A DNA stretch of 64,000 bases from Alopecurus myosuroides (Eukaryota; Streptophyta; Magnoliopsida; Poales; Poaceae). Where the stretch lies: the NCBI GenBank assembly GCA_028641055.1, contig CM054060.1, forward strand, positions 243,316,833 through 243,380,832, in the 5' to 3' direction. The notes beneath the pieces were generated by a model that had not been told where the DNA came from, did no database searches, and was given only the letters and a program-made list of their open reading frames with translations. Positions 20,548 through 32,600 of this stretch are shown one piece after another (the first letter of the stretch is position 1; each line of letters opens with the position of its first letter). A program made the position numbers and the translations under genes.

Positions 20548-21358
20548 CTGTCTGCCTGTAGGATCCCTTTTTACTGGTCGCAGTTGAGTCTAGAAACTAT
20601 TTTGTAGCTATATAGTAAAAATGAAACGTGAGAGTAGGAATTCTGCCATTTTTCTTCTTTCCCCACCCACCCACCCTTTTCTGGTAAGGAAGTGCAACGT
20701 TGTTTTTCTATTCTAATCTAAACTTTCAAGTTAGGATTTCACGAATTCTGGTTTCTCTAGGATGGTTATATCTACTAGACCATAGGAATGGAGGTGGTTG
20801 TGACATGATTTATCATGTTGCCTACTCATGATTGAGAACGGAGGCGTGTAAGCCCCGGAAGCAAATCCTCTATTCCTTAAGCAGTAGATAATGATCCTTT
20901 AGAAGCCCGGATGGGTTTTTCCGTAGTACCTCAGGAGTTTTGTTCTCGTTTTTCCCCGATGTTGATATCCTGTTCTTCTCAACATCCTTTTCGTCCGTTG
21001 ACATCTTGTTGTTGTTTTCCATTTCAGTTCTTCTATCGGCGTCTAATCAAAACTTCCCAAATATCAAGTCTATCTGGCCAGAAAGGTTGTTGTTGTTGTT
21101 GTTGATTTTAGGATGCCTCCCACCTACTGAATCACCACATTCCAGATAGTCTATTCTCCAAATGAATCAATTTCTAGTCAGCTATACACCTTCCATACAA
21201 AACCTCTCCCTTTACTTCAAAATGTTCCGGTGGTTTGCAAATTCCCTGACGTCTATCCAAGGTGCACGATGTGTTTCACGTGTCACAGCTCAAGTGGATC
21301 TTCCCAAGAAGTATCCGGACCTTTTCTTTTCTCAGTAGGAATCTCGGGGCGCGATTCC

Positions 21359-21375
21359 TTCAAGGGGGGGCGTTT
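21359..21375 (+). promoter_or_regulatory. Polypurine tract of element III
   Basis: CAAGGGGGGG followed by CGTTT directly before the 3' LTR start TGTAACAGCC at 21376. Confidence 0.65.
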
Positions 21376-24300
21376 TGTAACAGCCCAAGTATGAAAACCT
21401 ACCATTTAGAATGTTTGATTTCTTGTTGTTAAGGTATTGCATCATGTCATCATATTGTTGCATTTGTTTACTATTTGTTTGCACCTGTTTTTATTTGTTT
21501 TCACAATGAAACTCAAACAATTTCAAATGCTTTGTTTTCATACTTGCTCTGTTACAACCTTTTAAATAAAAATCTCAAATAAAAACAACCATTTTTTGCT
21601 TTCATATCATTCCACATTGATCAACTAATAAAATGGTGTTTTTGTTTCCATTAATTAAGTTTCCAACTTGGGTTCAAATTCAAGCAATCATCAACAGCAC
21701 TTAATTTGAAAGTTATAAAAATACCAAACAAGTTATAATCACATTTGTGCTATTTAATCTATAGGGGTCACCCTAATAAAAACATGGTTTTCTTTATTTA
21801 ATTATCAAATTACCCAAATTCAAACCAACTCACTAAACATCACCTCTTTTGAAATTATAAAAATAATCCAAACCTTTTTTGTGCTCTTTGTTTCCAATTA
21901 AATGCTTTGATCACCCTATTCTTAAAACAATATTGACAATAACCCTTTAATAATAAAATTCAATCACATAATCCAAGTTCAAACAACACCAACTTCCAAG
22001 TCATGAAAACTAACAAACTATTCCAATAATTTTAATCACTTTAATAATAGGGTTCACCCTATTATTTTTGTTGTTTTCTTTATTACTCAATTAAGTTGCC
22101 ATTTATTTAGATTCAAACCAAATGACAAAACAACAAATAGTTTTTAAATTTCCAAAAACCAAGTTGTCATGGGGTAGATGTTGAGCTAACAAAACCCCCT
22201 GATTTTCCCCTAAATTTTTAAAGCTCAAAATCTTATCTTTTCCTTCCATTTGGTTTTCCACAAAAAAATAAAAATAAAACAAACAGAAATAATAAAAAGA
22301 AAGCGCGCAGCAGCTAAGCCTAGACCCCGGCCCAGCCCAACTACACCTACCCGCAGTCGGCCCGCATACCCCTTCGCTGCCGTCACCGTCGTCCCGCGGT
22401 ACGGCAGCACATCCGTGCGTGCCACCGCGGCACTGTCGCCGTTCGACGGCCGATCGCGCGCCACTCCGGGCTATTTAGCTAGCCCTAGCTTCCCTGGCGC
22501 CTAACCCTAGCTATCGGCCACCCTCTCCCCTCGCGATCGCCGCCGTCTACTCCCTCTGCCACCTGCCTCCCCCTACTGAACTTCGCCACCGTCGACGCTC
22601 TCTGAAACCGACATGGACGCCGCCGCTACCGTGCGCCAGCTCCCCAATCGAGCCCGGGGATCGACACCCCGTGTCTCCCTCAACCTCGACGAAATCGAAT
22701 CGGCCGCTGCGAACCACTGGATCGACACCGCGTCCCTCGTCGTCTCCGGCCACCGCGACGCCCTCTCTGAACTTCTGCTCGTCGCCGTCGCAGTCGACCG
22801 CCGTCTTCCACGCCGAGCACGGGGATCGAGCCAGCACCTCCCCGTCGTCCTTCTGGACACCTACATCGCGCGCGAGCGGGCCCGTAGCCACGCCGCCATC
22901 CAGTTGCTGTCGCCGGCCACGTCGTCCCCGCGCCTCTGCTTCCGCGACGAACGCCGGTGAGCAACCACCGTTTCCCTCCTCCTCCTCCTTGTACCTGCTC
23001 CACGCATCTGCACCCGTTCGCCACCACAGCAGCACCATCACATCGAGCACGTATTGCCGTTGATCGCCGGCGCCGCTCCGTCACTGTCGGAATTCAGACA
23101 AGCAGACGGTCGTCAGTTAACTGAACATCTACGGCTAACACCTTAACCTCTCTGCGCCTCCGTTACCTGACAACGAAACACAACAGCCCAAATGGTTCAG
23201 ACTCACGCAGCGCAAGCGAGGGATCCTGTGTTCGATCCCTGGCTCTCGCGGGGATAAACCCCACTTTTTTTTCCCTCGAGTGCTGACAGGGAGGGCCCCC
23301 TGTCAGCCTCTCACGTTGCCACGCAAGCGCATGGTTCCCTGGGCCCTCCTGGCAGTGTCTGGGTATGGTTCCAGTGCGGTGTAAAAAAATGTTTAACCCG
23401 TTCTGTTTGCTAATTTCTTTTAATTCACAGAAATAAACCCTAAACTTAAACCTTTAATAACTTTTAATCTATAACTCTAAAAAATAAAAGCTATATATGT
23501 TTATTGCTCTAAATTAAATAATCTTTCCAAATAATCTATTTGTGTACTGTTTTGAAAATTCCAAATGCATTTAAAATTCAAATTTGAATAATTCAAATGT
23601 AATTTGCAATAATTCATAAATAATTCATACTAATTCCAAATAAGGCAAATAAAATATGTTTTCCATACCTTTTTGAATGTCCTATTCAAATATAATTTTT
23701 GTTTCCTTGTTTGTATAATTTAAATTGCCTAAATAATTTAATACTTGTTTAATCCACTTAAAAATTGCTACAATCATAACTTGCTTAATATAAAATATTT
23801 TTGGACATGCAAAATATGTTTTCAAACCAGAAAACCCTAACCTTTCCAAATATGACCTCTAATTAATATTTTGAACAATTAAAATTCAATTAATATTCCT
23901 ATTTGAATTAATTCCAATTTAAAACTTGTTTAATATTGTCTAAGTCATAATAAATTCATCCTAACTCCTATTTCAAAATTTAAAACATGTAATCCAACTA
24001 AAATTTGATGTACTTTCCAAATATAAATTTTGTTTGCTGTTTTAAATAATTTAAATTGCTGAAAACAACTGTTTCTGAATTATTGCATTTAAAATTGTCA
24101 AAATAATAACTTGCTCATTTTAAATCCAATTTCCACAAATGAAATATGTTTTCCATGCAAAATTAAACCCTCTTTCCAAATATAAACTTTGTTTTCTGTT
24201 TTGAATAATTAAAATTGGTTAAATATTTCAAACCGTGTTTATTTCATTTAAAATTGGTAATTTCATAACTTGATCAAAACAAATTCTTTTGGGACATATA

Positions 24301-26648
24301 AAATATGTTTTCAAACCCTAAAAGTATAAACTTTTGAAATATGAATTTGGTTTAATGTTTTGAACAAATAAAAATTCAAATAAGTTCATGTTTGAATTAA
24401 ATTCATTTAATACTTGCTTAAACTAGTTTAATTCATAAATAATTTATTTGAAATCGTTTTTCAACAAGTGAAACATGTAATCCACCCAAAATCTTGTGTT
24501 CTTTTCAAATATGAACTTTGTTATCTATTTTGAACAATTAAAATTGATGAACACAATAATTGTTGGTGTGACATGTCTAAGTAACCCAGAATTTCTAAAC
24601 TTACTAAATGATTTCCAAAACTTGTTAACTCCTTGTATCACTTGAATCTATTATTGTTATTTGCTGTTATTTTGTTGTTAACATCATGCATGCATCATGC
24701 TAACAACTTTCACATGATAATTAAATTGTAGATCATTTGTTTCCACTTATTTCATGGAGTCTTGCCATATGCAATCCAATTGCATATTGATCCATTTAAA
24801 TTGTGTTACCATGTTAGCTAGTTTATTTTGAAGCAACCCTTAACTTGTCATGCATCATATTTGATTGTGCACTATGCCATGATAATGATTGCTTATATTT
24901 CTGCATTTGTTTGTTTGCTTCTTCTCGGATACACGACGACGTTGAGACCGACGATACTTACGACACCCCTTCTAAGGAGTTAGCTCAGTACCAGGCTACT
25001 GGGTTTTGCAGGCAAGTTATCACTCACATGAACCATCGTGTTCCTTTCAATATTGGTTACCGATACTTTCCGTTGTCTATTCTGCTAGCCCTATGATTAG
25101 TTGCTTCTGTTACGAACCTATCACATGTATCCTTTAACCCTGATATTGCCTCACCTCCATACCTATAACCATTGCTTGTTGCCCGTGTCTTACTAGCAGG
25201 CTTAGGTTGTTTTGCTCGAGTCTGTTACCCGTTACTTTCTATTATTATTTCTATTATGTTCTGGGGGCTCGATGTTTAATCAATCAATCATGCTAATGTT
25301 ATTATTAATAATAATTTGATGATAAGGCACCGGCAGGAGGCCCTGTGTGGTTTTGAGGCCTGCTAGTGTCGACCCTAATAGGAAAAGGGTCTTGTCTACT
25401 GATCCATGATGAGCGCACTACCCGCATGTGGGAAGCGAGTATGGGCGCCCCCCTCAACTTGACCTGATTCGCATCTCGTCCAAATCGCCTCATTTAGTTC
25501 GTGTTTTCCATTTGCCGCATGCATGTTTTTGCGAGCCCAGGCCAGGGTGGAACTTTCGTAGTCGGCATATAGGGGGACACGTTCTTAGAGTGCTATGAGG
25601 GTCCATTTTCTTCTGGGCTCGATTAGCCGTGCGCCCAAGGTGCTTTGGGCTTGATGCGAAGAATGGTTGGTTGTGTTGAGTGCCCCGCTTGGTGGGGTGA
25701 TCTCCCATCTGGCGGGTTATTCATGCGTGTACGGCCAAATTGGTGCAACCCTGCAGGGATAATCTTCTCGAGAAGCCGTGTTTTCCGCGGTTATGGATTA
25801 CTTGGTGAAAGTACTGGCTAACAAGTACTCAGGACAACTTAAACATAATGATCAAACATGTTACACCCACTGATTAATAACTTGACTAGTAATAGGTTGA
25901 TGACACCATAACTTGATTCACCTTTAATACAACTGTGTGAGTTATCCTTGGATTGCTTCTTTGGATAAGGGGCGAGATCCAGGATGGGTTTGTTTGAAGT
26001 TATCTTTCAGTTGGTTACAATCCTCGATCTTATCTCCTTTCTGTTAGACGGAAGTGGTAGAATCTCTGTAGTTGGTTAGCGCAGCCAGTTGCAGCATCTT
26101 TTATATCCCCTCTCTTCCGTTGAACCCAAGGCATCTGTGCTTGGTGTTGACGGGTTACACTTTGGTGAACTGTGAGTCTTGCTTGCCAGTACGTTTATGT
26201 ACTGACCCCTTTGGGGCTGTGGTTTCCGCAGACCTACGTTTCCGAGGATCTACATGGTGGCTACTACGTGGAGTATGACGAGACTGCTGACGAGTAGATA
26301 GCGGACCCGGGCAGGATCCGAGACTTCGTGGATGGGCTCCGTCTGTTTGTTTCCGGCCTCTTAGGCCTATTTGGTTCTTGTCTGTACTCAGACATGTTGA
26401 ATGCTTCCGCTGTGATGTAATGATGTATTGTTGGGGCATGTGCCCTCTGAATGATTTTATTTGCTATCTCTGCTCTAATGAGAGCCATTTGCAACTTATT
26501 TCAATCTTTTGTGTCGTAGAGATCTGTTGTGATATCACCTGTTCCAATGCCGTAGACGTACCATGTGTGTATGTTTTGAAGTACGTCAACGGAAGTATCT
26601 GGATTTCTACGGGATGGTTTGCGCAGACGATGAATAGTAAGATAATGG
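21376..26648 (+). repeat. Element III 3' LTR, truncated at its 3' end
   Basis: Matches 3194-3425 plus 15370-20414. It stops in the shared tetranucleotide ATGG at 26645-26648, where element I sequence begins. The last ~119 bp seen in the left LTR (20415-20533) are absent. It carries the second copies of the GC-rich island (about 22290-23370) and of the tRNA-like boxes. Confidence 0.88.
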
Positions 26649-28168
26649 AAGAAAGGCGGCTAAAGGGAGTGGTCTTGGGCTCGGACATGCGCCAACCTCA
26701 CCGGAATTCGACGAAATCGACGGCGGCCGTGAGCAACTCCGGCGAGGAAATCCTCTGTGCACGGGGCACGATTGAGGGAGGCACCAGAGGGGAAAGATAG
26801 AGGAGGAGGAGGTGTATAAAGGGGCAGGGTTGGGGAATTCAATCGGAGGCAGAAACGGAAGAATCAAGGAGATTTATTTGTCCTTCAATTCGGTTTGGAA
26901 ACGGACGTTAGAGGAAGAAGATGATGATGACGCCAGCATGACGTCATCACTTTTTTTTTATTCCTGTTTTCTTGTTTATTTTATATCTTCTGTTTTATAA
27001 CTCCAATTAACCTCATTTAAATTTCTAAAATCTTGAAATATTAATACCTTTCCAACAATACCATTTTTATAAACTTTTCAACCTATTAAAATTTTGAATT
27101 ATGAAATTTGAATAATTCATTAAAAGTGACTTAATAGCATTTTTAATAGAAAATCCAATTTAATTTTGAGAAAGGGTTTTATAAAAATGAAGAGACATTA
27201 TATAAGTCAAATATCATTTTTGACAATAATTTACACCTGTTTTGCTATTTTATATTTTGAAATAAAAATGATTTCACTAATAGCCTATTAATGCCATTTA
27301 AAAATATCAATTATATAAATAAAAATTATTGGTTGAATAAAATATCAGAGACATCAATGTGATCAAATGACATTTTCCAAAATCATTTTTAATGGTTTTC
27401 ATATTTTATGATTTTAAAATATGAAGAAACAGTGATAGTCACGTAATAGAAAACATTAATTTTTATATGATTAAAACAATTTTTAGAAATATTTTCTATG
27501 GTTCAACTATTGTTTTCTAAGACCCTTTTAGGAACTTTCATATTGTATATTTTCAACATATTAGTGAAACCACAATTAGTATCCTTTTGTTATATTTCAA
27601 ACATAGAGAATTATTTAATAAATTTGGAAATGGGGTTTAGTAAAAGCAGAAAGGTTTCCCCAAATGAATATGTTGTTTTCCCAAATGAAAACATTGTTTT
27701 CTCAAAGTATCTTACTTGTTTTTAATAAACAATTTATTTCCATAGCACTATATTATTTTGTTGATTGAAATAACACTTGGAAAACAAGGATCCAACTTAT
27801 ATCTATTTGGGGGTTATCAATAATAGTGAAACCCTTTTTAGAGATAAGAAGAAAATATTAAAGATAACAATTCTCTAGTTTTTATATATCAAAAATATTT
27901 TCAAGATCATAATTGGGTTGAAAACATGTTTGGTGTAAGGGTTTGGTTAAGAAGAAATATTTCCTTTATGTAGAAATATTTATTTTGAAATGACTTTAGG
28001 GTTTATGGAATAGAGGTATATTGGATTTTCATTTCCAAAACATTAGAACATGTATTGTTTTCTTTTGTTTCTTGCATCTCATTTGGTTTTTGGTGACTTG
28101 CATAACATGAAAACAAAAGTTTCAAATTTTAGTGATTTTTGAGTTTTCCAAAAACCAGGGATGTTACA
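26645..28168 (-). repeat. Element I 3' LTR, proximal part
   Basis: Resumes the LTR split by element III, but its first 160 bp repeat the end of the other part (3034-3193). It ends GGGATGTTACA at 28168. The GC-rich start leads into long AT-rich sequence. A plus-facing TATA-like TATAAAGG lies at 26815-26822, and its counterpart in the right LTR is at 33129-33136. No gene is seen. Confidence 0.85.
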
Positions 28169-28170
28169 GA

Positions 28171-28190
28171 CTACCACCCTTAAAAGAAAT
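28171..28190 (-). promoter_or_regulatory. Polypurine tract of element I
   Basis: On the minus strand TTTCTTTTAAGGGTGGTAG ends two bases before the TGTAACATCC of the 3' LTR. A second copy lies 89 bp further inside. Confidence 0.75.
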
Positions 28191-29608
28191 CTCGTCCCGA
28201 GATTTGGGAAGGTTAGAAAGAAAGATTTGGGTAACTGGATTCCAAAACAACTGGATGGGCTACCACCCTTAAAAGAAGCTTTGGTGGGTAGTCTATTTTC
28301 ATTAGATTAGAGTTTAGATTGATTTGAGATTGGCTGGAATAGAACTTTCCTTCGTGGTAGAGCTGTAGACCAACATAGATCTGTTGAACTACCTTTGACA
28401 CTGAGGGGTCACTCTTTGGGTCAATCAAAAGTCTTTGGTTCACTCTCAACTTGGTCTTTTGATATCCTTGACAATCTTCCATCTTGTTGTTGTCATACTT
28501 GAAGGCAAACATCATGCTATTTCTAAACAAACTCTCATATAACACATACTGGGTAGTTGTGTTTCTTCATTACTTCTTCTCTTGGTGTAGTCGGCTCTGA
28601 AATCTTCATAGCTCATGCAACTTGGGGTTCACTTGTCTTTCTTCACTTGTTGATGGGCTGGATACTCCTTATTAGGTAGTTGGAATTGATCATGGATGTG
28701 ATTGTTCCTTCACACAGAAGAAAGAAATTTGATACTAGAATTCCTCAAATGGGATGGCTTGTGTATCAATAGGGTAAAGGTTGTATGATTCCAAATGGTT
28801 CTCACTATGGTTGGTGAATGAGTATGGTGTTGGGTTTGGTCTAGTAGGGATGAGTAGAGATTTAGAAAGATGGCTAAGGAAGGTTCTTATCCAAAGTAGC
28901 AGATCAAGGAAACTCATCTTACAAACAACACATAACAAACATATAGCAACACATCCATCACACCAAACAACATAGTTTTTAGAAAACACTAATATTGTCA
29001 TACCACACTCATTGGTATGATCAATACACTAACACGTTAACGTTGTTCTAACCAAGTAACTAGATTGGTGGTCTCATCAATATCTTCTTGAGCTTTTCTT
29101 CATATTCTTCTCTCCATGTCTTGAGGTGTTCTTGATTGTTGGGAAGTCTATGTTTTTATTCAAATTCTTAAAAAATCTTGAGTGTAGGGCTTCATGTGCT
29201 GAAAATACTCCTTGCACTTCTTGGTATGGTCATCAACAATCTTTCCTTGATGGTATTCAAGAAGTAGGTCATCTAGAAAATTTTGAGGGTGAATAGTAGA
29301 TGAGAGGATATGAGAAAGATTAAGATGATTTTTTTTGTTTCTAGAAAGTTTGAACGTAGAAAGTTTTCAATACTAGGGTGATCAAGGGGTTATTAACAAC
29401 TTGTTGCAAATTGGATATTCACTATAGTGAGAGATACTGGCACCCGCAAGCCAATCAGGGAACGGTCTCGTGTCCTTGGACACGTAAAGTTGTCCGGGCC
29501 GCTTCATCTCACTATGCCGCTAGGATCCAAAAGTACTCAAAGGAGATAATAACATGACCAAAAATGGCTTCCAAACCTAAGGGTCTCGAATTCTACAGGC
29601 AACACAAT

Positions 29609-29620
29609 GCTCTGATACCA
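29609..29620 (-). promoter_or_regulatory. Primer-binding site of element I (initiator Met tRNA)
   Basis: The minus strand reads TGGTATCAGAGC, three bases after the LTR end GCTACA (29624). This fixes the minus orientation. Confidence 0.92.
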
Positions 29621-29623
29621 TTT

Positions 29624-32600
29624 TGTAGCATCCCAACTTTTAATAAAGATGGAATACCTGTGTTATTGTGCTAGTCCCTGGATCAATTGCTAGCTCCACA
29701 GTACAAAATGAAATATCATGCAAATGCATCAAATTCTATTACATCGCATGATCCAGTCTTTACAAAATAGGATTACAACTTGCATAGTCTTAGCAGACTA
29801 GCAGAAAAGAAAGAAATACAGCGGAAAACATAGTACTGAGCCCATCTTCTTCATGTGCCACAGGCAAAACATGTTGGCGATAGTCTCGAGATCCTAAACG
29901 AAATCCTCACTCGTCTTCAGAAACATCTGCAATATGGAATATGCAGCCACAAGGGAGTCAATACAATTTAATGTATTGGCAAGTAACACTATGGTGGATA
30001 TAAATGGCAAGACTAATACTACATGCATATTTGGCTTGGTGGAGTTTTTGGCTAAGTTTTGCATAAAGCAAGTTTTCTCCTATCTCTTTTGTAAGACAAA
30101 CTTTTCTTTTCAAAGGGGAGGCAACATTGGATTAAGATCCAAGCACCACTACTACTATTCACTTGGTCAAAATTTTACTTATTGAAAATGGTGATGTGAT
30201 TCTTCCGTCCTTCCTTGTCCAGCTGCTCATAGTTGTCCATAACCGGGGACACGACTAAGATCTTAGTTTGTTGACTCTGCAGAGTTTGTGCACTTTCACC
30301 TTCAGACTCAGATCAGCCCAAACATCCTATACACCCTGAGTGCATTAAGGAAAGGAGAAGATTGAGACGAGATCTTTCAGAAGAAATTCCACCACCGTTT
30401 GGCTTACCCGTGCCACCTATAATTATGCTACATCTGCTGGTAAGCCTAGTGAGTTCATTCAACTTAGTTGATCAAGACAGAGCCCATATGACTAAAGGTT
30501 GCACTGGAAGCAATCTAAACTTGGGGAACATCATAATCACTTTGTTCCTGGGTGGCATTCCTCAAGTGAACAACCCCTCGGGGAGACACTCAACTCTCAT
30601 CAGTCAAACAACCAAATCCACCCAGGTGGTTCATTGAAGTTTATACTTAGTAATTTTCCTCATCATCAAGTAAAACAATTTTTGTAGCAAGGCTAAGAAT
30701 CCACTAAGTATCAAGGCATCAAAATAACAAGGTATAAGGATGGCTACACACTACTAGGATATAGCATAGCATAATATAACTTAATAAAATTCCCTACCAT
30801 GCATACTACTCAAAAATCCACTAATGCATATAGAAAATAATGGGTAGTTGATGATGTGTTACTTGCCTTGTTGAAGTTGGTGAAGATATCACACTCTCTT
30901 CACAAAAGATCGTTGCTCTCCGTACAATCTATTCATTGACAACACAAAACCAAATAAACAAGCATCCTAACAAACAAACATACATGTGTAGAAAACATAC
31001 ATAGCAACTAACATATCAAAAGGGGCTTAACCAAATTGGTTAGGACAAGGTCTAGGTTTGAGTTGAAAGATTCATTCTCTAGTGGTCTCATTCTTGTTAA
31101 GGGAATTCCAATGGTTTCCTTGGGATGGACTAGGTTGAGTTTTGTAGAAAACTAACTTTATTTTAACCATACTTGTCAAGGAAGTTCCAAGAGTTCACTA
31201 AGAATAAACATATTACTTCTTCAACTAAAGTAATACATGCAAACACTTGGTCATATTCACCTTCAAAAATATTTGAGTGACTATGTTAGTATTTTCCATT
31301 GTGGTTAGGGTAGGTTTACTAACTTCATCATCAAAAGGGAAAATACTACTAAGTCTTGGGTTTTCCATTTGGGTCAATGGTTGGACAAAAATAACTTGTT
31401 ATTCTTCAACTTGTATGGATTGACCTCATGTGATTGCCTTCTTGAAGATCATCATCATGCTTCTATTGTAGTCTTGTTCCTTGGATGGATTCTTCTCTTG
31501 GTCTTGGTAAATTCTTCATGGCCTTCTCACTAGTTGGTCCAAGGTAGGTTGGGCACAACTACCACTAAGTTTATTTGAAAAGAAAGAAATAGAAAGGATA
31601 GAGAGAGGAAGATGTTTTCTTCTGGGTTTCTTCACACTTGTACTTCCTTGGGTTGCTTCTAGTTGTGGAGTCCAAGTCTTTTATTCAAAATTTCTTCAAT
31701 GATATTCTTGTAGCTCTTCATGTTGCCACCAAGTTGGAGCTGGAGTTTTCTTCTTGTGTTTGAGTCTTGATCTCCAATTTGCTAGCTTGATGATTTCTTG
31801 AAGCATGAAAGGGGAGTGGAGAAGTAGATAGAAAAATAAATTTCACTACTTGGTACTATATGTGATTGACACATTCTAAGGACTTGGCTTGGCTCCAAAT
31901 AGACATAACATCAAGGAATAACAGTTGGAAACAAATCCTAAGACATGGTAAAGATGGATGAATCACTAGGTTGGGTTTTTGGTCAAAAACACATGGCCAT
32001 GGTCCAAGGATGTCCAAAATGATTGGCCAAGGTTGTTTCTGGTTCAAGGTTATCAAATGGAGCAATTTTGCAAAAGGAACTATATTGAAATTATTTATAG
32101 AAATTAATCTATGTCAAAAATACTCAAATAGACAACTAAATTCTAAATTCAATTTTAATTTGTTCAATTATTATTTTGGGACAGGGGATGTGAAATTACA
32201 CATCCTAAGGTTTCCAAATATATTTTATTTACAATTTTTGGATTTGTAGAATTTGAATTATGCCAAAATTCATCAAACAAGCATATTTGAAATTGAACAA
32301 ATTTAAGTTTGTCAAATTTGAATTTGGCCAGTGCCAAAAGATTCTAAATTTCAAGGGCTTTTCAAAAAGTCCAAGATTGCTAAATTTGTCCAAGTGGTTG
32401 AAAAGATATGATAGATCTAAGATGCAGGGACTAATCTGTAAAACTGCCAATTAATTCTAGCGGGAGAAAAATTTGAATTAAAGGCTAGGCCACGTGGATG
32501 GATCTGATTGGTCGCATGTGCTGACTAGGTGCTGACTGGACGCTGACTGGGCTGTGCTGACTGGGTTAAGTCACTGGATCTGGATCGTTGGATCTAAATC

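Larger units (their letters stand above)
20534..21375 (+). other. Element III internal region (842 bp, internally deleted)
   Basis: Starts with AA and the initiator-Met primer site TGGTATCAGAGC (20536-20547) and ends with a G-rich polypurine tract before 21376. Near 21226-21257 a translation gives PVVCKFPDVYP, the Gypsy segment just before RT. Immediately after comes KVHDVFHVSQLKWIFP, the segment after the integrase core. The join near 21257-21260 is out of frame. RT, RNase H and the integrase core are therefore deleted and the element cannot move on its own. A (TTG)n run is at about 21086-21104. Confidence 0.8.
3194..26648 (+). mobile_element. Element III: Gypsy-derived non-autonomous element, right LTR truncated
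   Basis: LTRs begin TGTAACAGCC at 3194 and 21376. The left LTR ends in GCGACA at 20533 and is followed two bases later by a TGGTATCAGAGC primer site. The internal region is only 842 bp (20534-21375). The left LTR holds element II. The right LTR stops at about 26648, roughly 119 bp short of the full left copy, and joins element I sequence directly. GAGGA at 3189-3193 is the likely left target duplication. Its right partner is lost with the truncation. Confidence 0.85.
28169..29623 (-). other. Element I internal region (1455 bp, no coding domain)
   Basis: Bounded by the polypurine tract (28171-28190) and the primer site (29609-29620). Near the 3' end, CTACCACCCTTAAAAGAA occurs twice (28171-28188 and 28260-28277). 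The minus-strand stretch CGAGATTTCTTTTAAGGGTGGTAG-like next to the LTR resembles the 3' end of chromovirus-type Gypsy elements. I see no gag, RT or integrase motif in any frame. Small ORFs of 60-110 codons here are judged random. Confidence 0.75.

Noticed and set aside
26815..26822. TATAAAGG facing the plus strand in LTR I (also 33129-33136)
   Set aside because: It opposes the element's own direction and no coding frame follows. In AT-rich neighbours such matches are common, so it is mentioned but not called a promoter.
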